Assembly (NCBI RefSeq): GCF_002803155.1
Contig: NZ_NNBP01000025.1
Location: 62,001 to 126,000, forward strand
Length of the DNA stretch: 64,000 nucleotides
From: Streptomyces sp. CB02959
GTDB taxonomy: Bacteria > Actinomycetota > Actinomycetes > Streptomycetales > Streptomycetaceae
Direction: 5' to 3'
Shown here: positions 48,272-57,073 of the stretch, piece by piece
Numbering within the stretch: the first letter of the stretch is position 1
Layout: every line of letters starts with the position of its first letter
Position numbers and translations under genes: made by a program
The notes under the pieces: generated by a model
Seen by the model: only the letters and a program-made list of their open reading frames with translations
Databases searched by the model: none
What the model was told of the DNA's origin: nothing

Positions 48272-48520
48272 CTCGCCTGCCGTTCCTGCTTACGTGAACC
48301 GTTTTTGTCTAAGTGGCGCCAGCCCTGACGGGTGTTGACCGACTCGACGATACAACCGCTCGCTTTCCGATGTTGATGGGTGGGTATTCCCCTGGCGTGA
48401 GGACGTGCGCAAGGGTGAAGATCGGACACACCCCGACAGTCTTTTCGATCTAGGGGTTTCAACCTGCACCGGCCCAGGTAGGGTCTGGAAGCGTCCAGCT
48501 CCTTGGAGGAGGTGAGGACC

Positions 48521-50287
48521 GTGGCAGCCCACGACGACGACATCAACCGCGGCATCCGGCCGGGGCGCGGGTCTGAAGATCCAGCCGGTCAGGTTGCCTA
48601 TCTTGAGCAGGAGATCGCCGTCCTGCGACGTAAGCTCGCCGACTCTCCGCGGCACACGAGGATTCTCGAAGAGCGGATCGTCGAGCTGCAGACCAACCTG
48701 GCCGGTGTTTCCGCCCAGAATGAACGCCTCGCCAATACGCTCCGCGAGGCCCGCGACCAGATTGTCGCTCTCAAGGAGGAGGTCGACCGGCTCGCTCAGC
48801 CGCCGGCCGGCTTCGGTGTCTTCCTGCAGGTGAATGAGGACGGCACCGTCGACATCTTCACCGGGGGCCGCAAGCTCCGGGTGAACGTCAGCCCCAGCGT
48901 CGAGGCCGAAGAGCTCCGGCGCGGCCAAGAGGTGATGCTCAACGAAGCGCTCAACGTGGTCGCGGCCATGGAGTTCGAGAGCGCCGGCGACATCGTCACC
49001 CTCAAGGAAGTCCTTGAGGACGGCGAGCGCGCGCTGGTCATCGGGCACACCGACGAGGAGCGGGTGGTGCGGCTCGCCGAGCCGCTGCTGGACGTCACCA
49101 TCCGCCCCGGCGACGCCCTGCTGCTCGACACCCGCTCCGGCTACGTCTACGAGGTCATCCCCAAGAGCGAGGTCGAGGAGCTGGTCCTCGAAGAGGTCCC
49201 GGACATCGACTACACCAAGATCGGTGGTCTGAGCGGCCAGATCGAGCAGATCCGGGACGCGGTCGAGCTCCCCTACCTCTACCCGGACCTCTTCAAGGAG
49301 CACGAACTCCGCCCGCCCAAGGGCGTCTTGCTCTACGGCCCGCCCGGCTGCGGCAAGACGCTCATCGCCAAGGCGGTCGCCAACTCCCTTGCCAAGAAGG
49401 TCGCCGAGGTGACCGGGCAGCCCGCCGGGAAGAGCTTCTTCCTGAACATCAAGGGCCCCGAGCTGCTCAACAAGTACGTCGGCGAAACCGAGCGGCACAT
49501 CCGCCTGGTCTTCCAGCGCGCCAGGGAGAAGGCGAGCGAGGGGACGCCCGTCATCGTCTTCTTCGACGAGATGGACTCCCTCTTCCGGACCCGTGGATCC
49601 GGGGTCAGCTCGGACGTGGAGAACACCATCGTCCCGCAGCTGCTCTCCGAGATCGACGGCGTCGAGGGCCTGGAGAACGTCATCGTCATCGGTGCCTCGA
49701 ACCGCGAGGACATGATCGACCCGGCGATCCTGCGCCCCGGCCGCCTCGACGTGAAGATCAAGATCGAGCGTCCGGACGCGGAGGCCGCCAAGGACATCTT
49801 CTCGAAGTACCTCACGGAAAGGCTCCCGCTGCACTCCGACGATCTCGCCGAGCACGGGAATTCCCGTAAGGCGGCGGTCAGCGGAATGATCCAGTCGGTC
49901 GTCGAGCAGATGTACGCGGAATCCGAGGAAAACCGCTTCCTGGAGGTCACCTACGCCAATGGTGACAAGGAAGTCCTTTACTTCAAGGACTTCAACTCCG
50001 GCGCAATGATCGAGAACATCGTCGGACGTGCGAAGAAGATGGCCATCAAGGCTTTCCTCGAGCACAACCAGAAGGGTCTGCGGGTCTCCCACCTCCTCCA
50101 GGCGTGCGTGGACGAGTTCAAGGAGAACGAGGACCTGCCCAACACCACCAACCCGGACGACTGGGCCCGGATCTCCGGAAAGAAGGGCGAGCGGATCGTC
50201 TACATCCGCACCCTGGTCACCGGAAAGCAGGGCGCGGACACCGGTCGCTCCATCGACACGGTGGCGAATACCGGCCAATACCTGTAA
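48521..50287 (+). CDS. arc: Proteasome-activating AAA ATPase (ARC/Mpa)
   Basis: A 588-residue ATPase that binds pupylated proteins and threads them into the 20S proteasome. The N-terminal coiled coil (about 18-85, QVAYLEQEIAVLRRKLADSP) captures Pup. Two OB domains follow. The AAA core has Walker A LLYGPPGCGKTLIAKA (about 273) and Walker B PVIVFFDEMDSLF (about 344). The C-terminus is GQYL, the penultimate-Tyr motif that docks into the alpha ring. I place the start at GTG 48521 (VAAHDDD), eight bases after GGAGGAGG. Confidence 0.96.
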   Translation: MAAHDDDINRGIRPGRGSEDPAGQVAYLEQEIAVLRRKLADSPRHTRILEERIVELQTNLAGVSAQNERLANTLREARDQIVALKEEVDRLAQPPAGFGVFLQVNEDGTVDIFTGGRKLRVNVSPSVEAEELRRGQEVMLNEALNVVAAMEFESAGDIVTLKEVLEDGERALVIGHTDEERVVRLAEPLLDVTIRPGDALLLDTRSGYVYEVIPKSEVEELVLEEVPDIDYTKIGGLSGQIEQIRDAVELPYLYPDLFKEHELRPPKGVLLYGPPGCGKTLIAKAVANSLAKKVAEVTGQPAGKSFFLNIKGPELLNKYVGETERHIRLVFQRAREKASEGTPVIVFFDEMDSLFRTRGSGVSSDVENTIVPQLLSEIDGVEGLENVIVIGASNREDMIDPAILRPGRLDVKIKIERPDAEAAKDIFSKYLTERLPLHSDDLAEHGNSRKAAVSGMIQSVVEQMYAESEENRFLEVTYANGDKEVLYFKDFNSGAMIENIVGRAKKMAIKAFLEHNQKGLRVSHLLQACVDEFKENEDLPNTTNPDDWARISGKKGERIVYIRTLVTGKQGADTGRSIDTVANTGQYL

Positions 50288-50296
50288 CACCGCTCT

Positions 50297-50342
50297 CCGG
50301 CTGCGGATGTCCTGCACGGGGCGTCCGCAGCCGGACGCTTTT
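50297..50342 (+). terminator. Terminator after arc
   Basis: CCGGCTGCGGA (50297-50307) pairs with TCCGCAGCCGG (50324-50334) and is followed closely by a run of T (50339-50342). It should separate arc from the dop-pup transcript. Confidence 0.65.
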
Positions 50343-50562
50343 CCGGGGGCGCCCGGACCGCCCCGGCGGCCCGGCGACGGACCAGGGAAAACCGGACTGG
50401 AGCAATGACTGTAATGATCTCCCCAGCGCCGCAAAGGCGTTCTAGGCTCTTCGGTACCGCTGCGTGTCGCTGTGCGGACGCGGGGAACGTACGGGGACCG
50501 GAAGTGCAGCGGTTTTTGAGCGCCTGCCCCATCCGGGGGCGCCGCCGGGCAAGGAGGGCCGC

Positions 50563-52074
50563 ATGACCGTACGGCGAGTAATGGGAATCGAGACGGAGTA
50601 CGGGATCTCCGTCCCCGGCCACCCGAACGCCAATGCCATGCTCACCTCGTCCCAGGTCGTCAACGCCTACGCGGCCGCGATGCACCGGGCACGACGTGCT
50701 CGCTGGGACTTCGAGGAGGAGAACCCGCTGCGGGACGCCCGCGGCTTCGACCTCGCCCGCGAGGCCGCCGACTCCAGCCAGCTCACGGACGAGGACATCG
50801 GCCTGGCCAATGTGATCCTCACCAACGGGGCCAGGCTCTACGTCGACCATGCGCACCCCGAGTACAGCGCTCCCGAGGTCACCAATCCGAGGGACGCGGT
50901 CCTGTGGGACAAGGCCGGCGAGCGGATCATGGCCGAGGCCGCCGAGCGCGCGGCGCAGGTCCCCGGCGCCCAGCCCATCCACCTCTACAAGAACAACACC
51001 GACAACAAGGGCGCCTCCTACGGGACGCACGAGAACTACCTGATGAAGCGGGAGACCCCGTTCTCGGACATCGTGCGCCACCTGACGCCGTTCTTCGTCT
51101 CCCGGCAGGTGGTCACCGGCGCCGGACGGGTCGGCATCGGCCAGGACGGGCACGAGCACGGTTTCCAGATCAGCCAGCGCGCCGACTACTTCGAGGTGGA
51201 GGTGGGCCTGGAGACGACCCTCAAGCGGCCCATCATCAACACCCGGGACGAACCGCACGCGGACGCCGAGAAGTACCGCCGGCTGCACGTGATCATCGGC
51301 GACGCCAACCTCTCCGAGATCTCGACGTACCTGAAGCTGGGCACCACCGCGCTGGTGCTGTCCATGATCGAGGACGGCTTCATCGCCGTCGATCTCGCCG
51401 TCGACCAGCCGGTCCGCACCCTGCACCAGGTCTCGCACGACCCGTCGCTGGGTCATCTGATCACGCTCCGCAGCGGGCGCACGCTGACCGCGGTGCAGCT
51501 CCAGATGGAGTACTTCGAGCTGGCCCGCAAGTACGTCGAGGACCGCTACGGCGCGGACGCGGACGAGCAGACCCGGGACGTGCTGTCCCGGTGGGAGGAC
51601 GTGCTGGGCCGTCTGGAGAACGACCCGATGAGCCTGTCGGGGGAGCTGGACTGGGTCGCCAAGCGGGAGCTGATGGAGGGCTACCGCCGCCGGGACGGCC
51701 TGGACTGGGACGCCGCCCGGCTGCACCTCATCGACCTCCAGTACGCCGACGTGCGCGCCGAGAAGGGCCTGTACAACCGTCTGGCGGCGCGCGGCAAGAT
51801 GAAGCGGCTGCTGGACGAGTCCGCGGTGGAGCAGGCCGAGCTGAAGCCTCCGGAGGACACCAGGGCCTACTTCCGCGGCCGCTGCCTGGAGCAGTACGCG
51901 GACGACGTGGCCGCCGCCTCGTGGGATTCGGTCATCTTCGACCTGCCCGGTCGTGACTCTCTGCAACGGGTGCCCACGCTGGAACCGCTGCGCGGGACCC
52001 GTAAGCACGTGAAGGAGCTCCTGGACCGTTGCCGCACGGCAGAAGAGCTGGTCAGGACGTTGTCCGGACGCTGA
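50563..52074 (+). CDS. dop: Depupylase/deamidase of Pup
   Basis: A 503-residue glutamine-synthetase-like enzyme. Dop deamidates the C-terminal Gln of Pup to Glu and also removes Pup from conjugates. Active-site segments: VMGIETEYGISVPGHPNANA at the N-terminus, HLYKNNTDNKGASYGTHENY (about 140) and RPIINTRDEPHADAEKYRRL (about 225). The loop after residue 40 that distinguishes Dop from PafA is present. ATG at 50563 preceded by AAGGAGG; an upstream extension is rejected. About 190 bases before pup. Confidence 0.95.
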   Translation: MTVRRVMGIETEYGISVPGHPNANAMLTSSQVVNAYAAAMHRARRARWDFEEENPLRDARGFDLAREAADSSQLTDEDIGLANVILTNGARLYVDHAHPEYSAPEVTNPRDAVLWDKAGERIMAEAAERAAQVPGAQPIHLYKNNTDNKGASYGTHENYLMKRETPFSDIVRHLTPFFVSRQVVTGAGRVGIGQDGHEHGFQISQRADYFEVEVGLETTLKRPIINTRDEPHADAEKYRRLHVIIGDANLSEISTYLKLGTTALVLSMIEDGFIAVDLAVDQPVRTLHQVSHDPSLGHLITLRSGRTLTAVQLQMEYFELARKYVEDRYGADADEQTRDVLSRWEDVLGRLENDPMSLSGELDWVAKRELMEGYRRRDGLDWDAARLHLIDLQYADVRAEKGLYNRLAARGKMKRLLDESAVEQAELKPPEDTRAYFRGRCLEQYADDVAAASWDSVIFDLPGRDSLQRVPTLEPLRGTRKHVKELLDRCRTAEELVRTLSGR

Positions 52075-52262
52075 GGCGAGGCAGGTTCATGGCAAATACA
52101 CCGTGATCCGTGGCTGATCGACGGCTGAATCGGCCCCGGTGCGGGAATCATTCAGGTGACTCCCGGGCGTTGCAGCAAGTGCAGGGCCGATGTCGGACCC
52201 TGCTTGTAGGGTCGGATCTTGAAGGTCACATCGAGCGGGGCGAACCGAGCGGGGTGAGGGAT

Positions 52263-52481
52263 ATGGCGACCAAGGACAGCGGCGGCGGACAGCAGCGGGC
52301 CACCCGGTCCACCGAAGAGGTCGAGGAGCAGGCCCAGGACGCGGAGGCGTCGGGGGACCTCAAGGAGCGCCAGGAGAAATTGTCCGACGACGTGGATTCC
52401 GTCCTGGACGAGATCGACGACGTGCTCGAAGAAAATGCCGAGGATTTCGTGCGGTCTTTCGTTCAAAAAGGCGGACAGTAA
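52263..52481 (+). CDS. pup: Prokaryotic ubiquitin-like protein Pup
   Basis: A 72-residue intrinsically disordered modifier. It starts MATKDSGGGQQRATRSTEEV; the C-terminal half is acidic and helical when bound to ARC (SDDVDSVLDEIDDVLEENAE), and it ends FVQKGGQ. The terminal Gln must be deamidated by Dop before PafA can ligate it to lysines. Start at ATG 52263, after GGGGTGAGGGAT. Followed by a decayed gene and prcB. Confidence 0.96.
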   Translation: MATKDSGGGQQRATRSTEEVEEQAQDAEASGDLKERQEKLSDDVDSVLDEIDDVLEENAEDFVRSFVQKGGQ

Positions 52482-52519
52482 GCGCAAATCGGGCGCTTAT
52501 ATCTGACGCTCGCCGGCCG

Positions 52520-52803
52520 GTGTGCTGTGCGCGGTGCGAAGAGGAATTCCCGCGCGTGGTGCCCGGCCGGCGTGCTCGGCTTCGGGCGGGTTCTGCCCGG
52601 CCCGTCGATACCGGATCCCGACATGTGGATCACGGCTCCGGGGCGGGTAGGGTCCGAGGCGTACTCTGCTTCAGCTGCAATGCAGCCTTGGGTCAATTCA
52701 AGGATCGGTCGGACGTACTTCGGGGCGGGCGGCCGAGTATCCGGAAGGAAACGTGTGGAAGCCAACACTCCGAGCACTGGGCGTCTGCCAGCTGCCTTCC
52801 TGA
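52520..52803 (+). pseudogene. Decayed endonuclease VII-like gene between pup and prcB
   Basis: In frame from 52520 one reads VCCARCEEEFPR, a plausible zinc-knuckle start, then degenerate sequence, then HVDHGSGAGRVRGVLCFSCN and AALGQFKDRSDVLR, the endonuclease VII signature but with the catalytic DHDH reduced to DHGS. After DVLR the homologous end (RAAEYPEGNVWKPTLRALGV, then a stop at 52801-52803) continues only in another frame, after two extra bases. The middle of the domain is also missing. I recall an intact endonuclease VII gene at this locus in other Streptomyces. The end overlaps the prcB start. Confidence 0.65.
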
Positions 52804-53600
52804 CGCCTGGATCCTCGTCATTCATGGACTTCCTCGGGCAGCACTCGCCCGAGCTGCTGCCGGGCAACCGCCAGATGCCGCCCGTGCAGGGTGCCTTCGA
52901 GGCCCCGCACGGCACCACCATCGTGGCGGTCTCGTTCCCCGGCGGTGTGGTGCTCGCCGGTGACCGCCGGGCGACGATGGGCAACGTCATCGCGCAGCGC
53001 GACATGGAGAAGGTCTTCCCGGCCGACGAGTACTCGGCGGTCGGCGTCGCGGGCACGGCCGGACTCGCGATCGAGATGGTCAAGCTGTTCCAGCTGGAGC
53101 TGGAGCACTTCGAGAAGGTCGAGGGTGCCCAACTCTCCCTGGAGGGCAAGGCGAACCGGCTCTCGACGATGATCCGCGGCAACCTCGGGATGGCCATGCA
53201 GGGCCTCGCCGTGGTGCCGCTGTTCGCCGGCTACGACCTGGAGCGCGAGAAGGGCCGGATCTTCTCCTACGACGTCACCGGCGGGCGTTCGGAGGAGCAC
53301 GGCTTCGCGGCGACCGGCTCCGGCTCGGTCTTCGCGCGCAGCGCGCTCAAGAAGCTCTTCCGCGAGGACTTCACGGAGCATCAGGCCGCCACCGCCGTCG
53401 TCCAGGCGCTCTTCGACGCGGCCGACGACGACTCGGCGACCGGTGGGCCGGACATGGCGCGGCGGATCTACCCGATCGTCACGGTGATCACCGAAGAGGG
53501 ATGCAAGAAGTTGACCGAGGCGGAGGTCTCGGAGATCGCCCGCGCCGTGCACGAGCGGCGCCTCGACCAGCCCGACGGCCCGCGCGCCGCGCTGCTCTGA
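52755..53600 (+). CDS. prcB: 20S proteasome beta subunit
   Basis: A 281-residue N-terminal-nucleophile hydrolase. A 53-residue propeptide (start VEANTPSTGRLPAAFLTPGS) ends EAPHG, and cleavage exposes Thr54 in TTIVAVSFPGGVVLAGDRRA, the catalytic residue; GDRRATMGNVIAQRDMEKVF holds the conserved Asp/Arg/Lys. GTG at 52755 with GGAAGGAA upstream; longer starts are rejected because they lie in the decayed gene. Assembles with PrcA into the 28-subunit core that degrades pupylated proteins. Confidence 0.96.
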   Translation: MEANTPSTGRLPAAFLTPGSSSFMDFLGQHSPELLPGNRQMPPVQGAFEAPHGTTIVAVSFPGGVVLAGDRRATMGNVIAQRDMEKVFPADEYSAVGVAGTAGLAIEMVKLFQLELEHFEKVEGAQLSLEGKANRLSTMIRGNLGMAMQGLAVVPLFAGYDLEREKGRIFSYDVTGGRSEEHGFAATGSGSVFARSALKKLFREDFTEHQAATAVVQALFDAADDDSATGGPDMARRIYPIVTVITEEGCKKLTEAEVSEIARAVHERRLDQPDGPRAALL

Positions 53601-53670
53601 CGGGACGGATGGTTTCGTGGTGCGCCCCCAGACAGCGAGAGAGCTTTTGACAGGAAGGGACGGATAGCCG

Positions 53671-54525
53671 GTGTCGACGCCGTTCTATGTCTCACCCCAG
53701 CAGGCCATGGCCGACCGCGCCGAGTACGCCCGCAAGGGCATTGCGCGCGGCCGCAGCGTCGTGGTGCTGCAGTACACCGACGGCGTGCTCTTCGTCGCCG
53801 AGAATCCCTCCCGGGCCCTGCACAAGGTCAGCGAGATCTACGACCGGATCGCCTTCGCCGCGGTCGGCAAGTACAACGAGTTCGAGAACCTCCGGATCGG
53901 CGGCGTGCGCTACGCCGACCTGCGCGGTTACACCTACCACCGGGAGGACGTGACCGCCCGCGGGCTGGCCAACGTCTACGCCCAGACGCTCGGCACGATC
54001 TTCTCCAGCGCCGCCGAGAAGCCCTACGAGGTCGAGCTGATCGTCGCCGAGGTGGGCAACGCCCCCGAGGACGACCAGATCTACCGGCTGCCGCACGACG
54101 GCTCGATCGTGGACGAGCACGGCTCGGTCGCGGTCGGCGGCAACGCCGACCAGATCAGCAGCTACCTCGACCAGCGCCACCGCGACGGGATGTCGCTGGC
54201 GGAGGCGCTGCGGCTGGCGGTCGACTCGCTCTCCCGGGACACCAACGGCGGCGAGCGGACGCTGACCGCCGAGCACCTCGAGGTCGCGGTGCTGGACCGC
54301 ACCCGCCCGCAGAAGCGGAAGTTCAAGCGGATCCTGGGGCGGCAGCTGTCCCGGCTGCTGGACGAGCACGCCGCCGCGGAGAAGGAGAAGGAAAAGGGCA
54401 AGCCCGCGGCCGGCGAGGGCGAGTCCTCGGACGGCCCCGCGTCCGGCAACGGCAAGGGAGCCGGCAAGGACACCGCCGCGGAGGCGGACGGCGGCGAGTC
54501 GGAGTCCGGCGCCGCGGACGACTGA
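53671..54525 (+). CDS. prcA: 20S proteasome alpha subunit
   Basis: A 284-residue alpha subunit. It starts STPFYVSPQQAMADRAEYAR, the H0 region that gates the pore, and keeps ARKGIARGRSVVVLQYTDGV and RIAFAAVGKYNEFENLRIGG. The last 45 residues are a Lys/Glu/Gly low-complexity extension beyond the usual core. It has no catalytic Thr. GTG at 53671, preceded by GGAAGGGA. It lies 70 bases after prcB in the same transcript. Confidence 0.96.
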   Translation: MSTPFYVSPQQAMADRAEYARKGIARGRSVVVLQYTDGVLFVAENPSRALHKVSEIYDRIAFAAVGKYNEFENLRIGGVRYADLRGYTYHREDVTARGLANVYAQTLGTIFSSAAEKPYEVELIVAEVGNAPEDDQIYRLPHDGSIVDEHGSVAVGGNADQISSYLDQRHRDGMSLAEALRLAVDSLSRDTNGGERTLTAEHLEVAVLDRTRPQKRKFKRILGRQLSRLLDEHAAAEKEKEKGKPAAGEGESSDGPASGNGKGAGKDTAAEADGGESESGAADD

Positions 54526-54562
54526 GGACCGCGGCACACCGCTTCCGGGCCGGCAGCCCGGA

Positions 54563-54602
54563 CCGCGCGCCCCGGTGGGTCATCACCCGCCGGGGCGCGC
54601 GG
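54563..54602. terminator. Strong hairpin between prcA and the LacI gene
   Basis: An 18-bp stem (17 exact plus one G-T; left arm CCGCGCGCCCCGGTGGGT) closes on CATC. The stop codon of the leftward LacI gene (54583-54585) overlaps the loop and right arm, so one stem serves both convergent transcripts and encodes the gene's last residues. Confidence 0.85.
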
Positions 54603-55692
54603 TGTTGTCCGCGGCGTCCGGCGGCGGCGCCGTCGAGCCGCGCGGGACGAGCGTGACGGGGAGGGTGGCGGCGGCGGCCGGGGTGCCGTCCAGAACGGCC
54701 ATCAGCGCCCGCATACCGGCCTCGCCGAACTCCTCGGCGGGGAGGCGTACGGTCGTCAGTTCCGGCTCCACGGCGACCGCGAGGGCCAGGTCGTCGAAGC
54801 CGGTGACCGAGATGTCCTCGGGGATCCGCAGGCCGAGGCGGCGGATCGCCTTGCAGGCGCCGGCGGCGATGATGTCGTCGTCGCACAGCAGCGCGGTGGG
54901 GCGGGGGCCGGGGGCCGTCAGCGCGGCGTGCGCGGCCCGCAGACCGGCGTCGACGCCCAGGGGGGCGGGCTCCCGGCGCAGGACCGTGCCGGGGACGTCG
55001 GCCAGGGCGTCGGTGAGGGCCCGGGCGCGCACGGCGAACGTCCAGGAGTCCACGTCGGCCGCGAGGTGGGTGATCCGGCGGTGGCCGAGGCCGGTGAGAT
55101 GGGCGGCCAACTGCCGTACGCCGTCGGCGATGTCGAGGTTGACGGCGGCGGAGGCGGCGCGGTCGTCGGGGTCGCTGTCGAGCATCACCAGCGGCAGCCC
55201 GGCGCTGCGCAGCGCGGAGAGGGCGTCGGCCGCCATCGACGAGGCGATGACGCCGTCCAGCGCGGCGGCGGCGGAGTCGAAGGGGTCGGGGGCCGGGCCG
55301 GTGCCCTCGGGGGAGGGGTAGAGCACCACGCCGAAGTCGTGGTCGGCGGCGATCCGGGCGGCGCCGGTGTAGACCCGCGCGAAGAACTCGGTGGTGAGCG
55401 TCGGGACGACGAGCAGCGCGGTGCGGGTGCGGCCGGTGCGCAGGCTGCGGGCGGCGAGGTTGGGGCGGTAGCCCAGCTCGCGGGCGGCGGCCCGGACCAC
55501 CTCGGCCTTGCCGGAGGAGACCCGGCCGTGCCACTTGTCGCCGAGGACCAGGGAGACCGCCGCCTGCGAGACGCCGGCGGCGCGGGCCACGTCGCGGCTG
55601 GTGACCCGGGCGGCGGCCCGGCCGGGGGTGCCGCCCGGTGGCGGCTGGGGGCCGTCGGGCGCGGCCTCGTGGCTGGTCACCGGGCGCGTCAC
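54583..55692 (-). CDS. LacI-family transcriptional regulator
   Basis: A 369-residue regulator with the helix-turn-helix RDVARAAGVSQAAVSLVLGD and hinge GYRPNLAARSLRTGRTRTA at residues about 35-90. The periplasmic-binding-like effector domain follows (VVPTLTTEFFARVYTG; DGVIASSMAADALS; CDDDIIAAGACKAIRRLGL). It is divergent from the MFS gene (gap 112 bases), which holds GTTA-TACG-TAAC and similar small palindromes. It probably regulates the MFS gene in response to a sugar or nucleoside. The pair is inserted inside the proteasome locus. Confidence 0.9.
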   Translation of the reverse strand: MTRPVTSHEAAPDGPQPPPGGTPGRAAARVTSRDVARAAGVSQAAVSLVLGDKWHGRVSSGKAEVVRAAARELGYRPNLAARSLRTGRTRTALLVVPTLTTEFFARVYTGAARIAADHDFGVVLYPSPEGTGPAPDPFDSAAAALDGVIASSMAADALSALRSAGLPLVMLDSDPDDRAASAAVNLDIADGVRQLAAHLTGLGHRRITHLAADVDSWTFAVRARALTDALADVPGTVLRREPAPLGVDAGLRAAHAALTAPGPRPTALLCDDDIIAAGACKAIRRLGLRIPEDISVTGFDDLALAVAVEPELTTVRLPAEEFGEAGMRALMAVLDGTPAAAATLPVTLVPRGSTAPPPDAADNTARPGG

Positions 55693-55804
55693 TCCTTGGG
55701 TCCGGCACTGCGGGGGTGGACCCGCGGGTTGCCGTCATGGTACTTATGACGCCGCACGTTATACGTAACACTTCCCGGCTCGGGCCGGGCGGAGAGGGGC
55801 AGGC

Positions 55805-57064
55805 GTGGCCGCGGGATATGCGGATTTGCTCAAGACCCGGTATGCCGCTCGGCTGCTGACCGGGACGCTGGTGGGCCGGCTGCCGAACGCCACCGCGGCG
55901 CTGGCGGTGGTCCTCTTCGTCCGGGGCCAGGGCGGCAGCTACGCGCTGGCCGGCGCGCTCTCGGCGATCTACGGCGTCTGCAACGCCATCGGCCAACCGC
56001 TGCTCGGCCGCGCCGTGGACGTCTACGGGCAGCCCCGGGTGATGCTGCCGGCCTCGGTGCTCTCCGCGCTCGGCATGGCCCTGCTCGCCGCGGTCGGGGT
56101 GGAGCCGCGGTGGCCCGCCTACGCGGCCATGGCGATCGCCGGGTTCTTCACCCCGCCGCTGGAGGGCGGGCTGCGGGCACTGTGGCCGGGGGTGCTCCAG
56201 CGGGCGGACCGGGTGCACGCCGCGTACGCGCTCGACGCGGTGGCGCAGGAAGTGATGTTCGCGGTCGGGCCGTTGCTGGTCACCCTGTGCGTGGCGGCCT
56301 GGTCGGCCGCGGCGGCGCTGCTGGTGATCAACGCGATCGGGGTGCTCGGGGCGCTCTCCGTCGTGGTCTCCCCGCCGTCCCGCCAGTGGCGCAGCGCGCC
56401 CCGGGAGGCGCACTGGCTGGGGGCGCTGCGCTCGCCCGGACTGCTGGTGCTGATCAGCGCCTTCTTCTTCGTCGGGCTGGCGCTGGGGTCGATCGCGGTG
56501 GCGGCGGTGGCGTACGCCGACCAGCACGGCGGCGGGATGGTCTCCAGCTATCTGCTCTCCGCGCTCGGCGTGGGCGCGCTGGCGGGTGGTCTGGTCTACG
56601 GTGCCCGGGACTGGCCGGGACGCCCGGAGGCGCGGCTGCGGCTGCTCGTGGTGCTGCTGGCGCTGGGCTACCTGCCGTTGTTCCTGGTGCCCGGGGTGGC
56701 CGGGATGACGGCGCTCACCGGTCTCGCCGGGGTGTTCCTGGCGCCGGCGCTGGCCTGCGCGTTCGTGGTGGTGGACCGGCATGCGCCCAAGGGGACGGTG
56801 ACGGAGGCGTTCTCCTGGCTGGTGACGACGTTCGGGGTCGGTTCGGCCGCGGGCGCCTCGGTCGCCGGCCCGGCGCTGGAAGGCGGCGGACCGGCCGCGG
56901 GGTTCGCGGTCGCCGGTGTCTCCGGAGTCGCCGGTCTGCTGGTGCTTTTGTCGATGAAGCGATTCCTGGGGGATCCGGTGCTGCCCGCCGAGGACGCGGT
57001 CCGGGCGGAAAATGATCGAAACGGGGCCGTCGAACCCGGTTTCAGAGCAGGCCATCAGGCGTAA
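55805..57064 (+). CDS. MFS transporter upstream of pafA
   Basis: A 419-residue major facilitator protein with 12 predicted helices, beginning ADLLKTRYAARLLTGTLVGR and containing LLGRAVDVYGQPRVMLPASV (helix 2-3 loop). GTG start with GGAGAGGGG upstream. Its stop is only 9 bases before pafA, so pafA may be read through from this promoter, tying Pup ligase expression to the LacI-type regulator. Substrate unknown. Confidence 0.88.
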   Translation: MAAGYADLLKTRYAARLLTGTLVGRLPNATAALAVVLFVRGQGGSYALAGALSAIYGVCNAIGQPLLGRAVDVYGQPRVMLPASVLSALGMALLAAVGVEPRWPAYAAMAIAGFFTPPLEGGLRALWPGVLQRADRVHAAYALDAVAQEVMFAVGPLLVTLCVAAWSAAAALLVINAIGVLGALSVVVSPPSRQWRSAPREAHWLGALRSPGLLVLISAFFFVGLALGSIAVAAVAYADQHGGGMVSSYLLSALGVGALAGGLVYGARDWPGRPEARLRLLVVLLALGYLPLFLVPGVAGMTALTGLAGVFLAPALACAFVVVDRHAPKGTVTEAFSWLVTTFGVGSAAGASVAGPALEGGGPAAGFAVAGVSGVAGLLVLLSMKRFLGDPVLPAEDAVRAENDRNGAVEPGFRAGHQA

Positions 57065-57073
57065 TGTTCAGTC

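Noticed and set aside
52527..52754. Longer prcB start using the frame from 52527
   Set aside because: This stretch is the decayed endonuclease gene; the GTG at 52755 has a good ribosome site and gives the usual PrcB propeptide.
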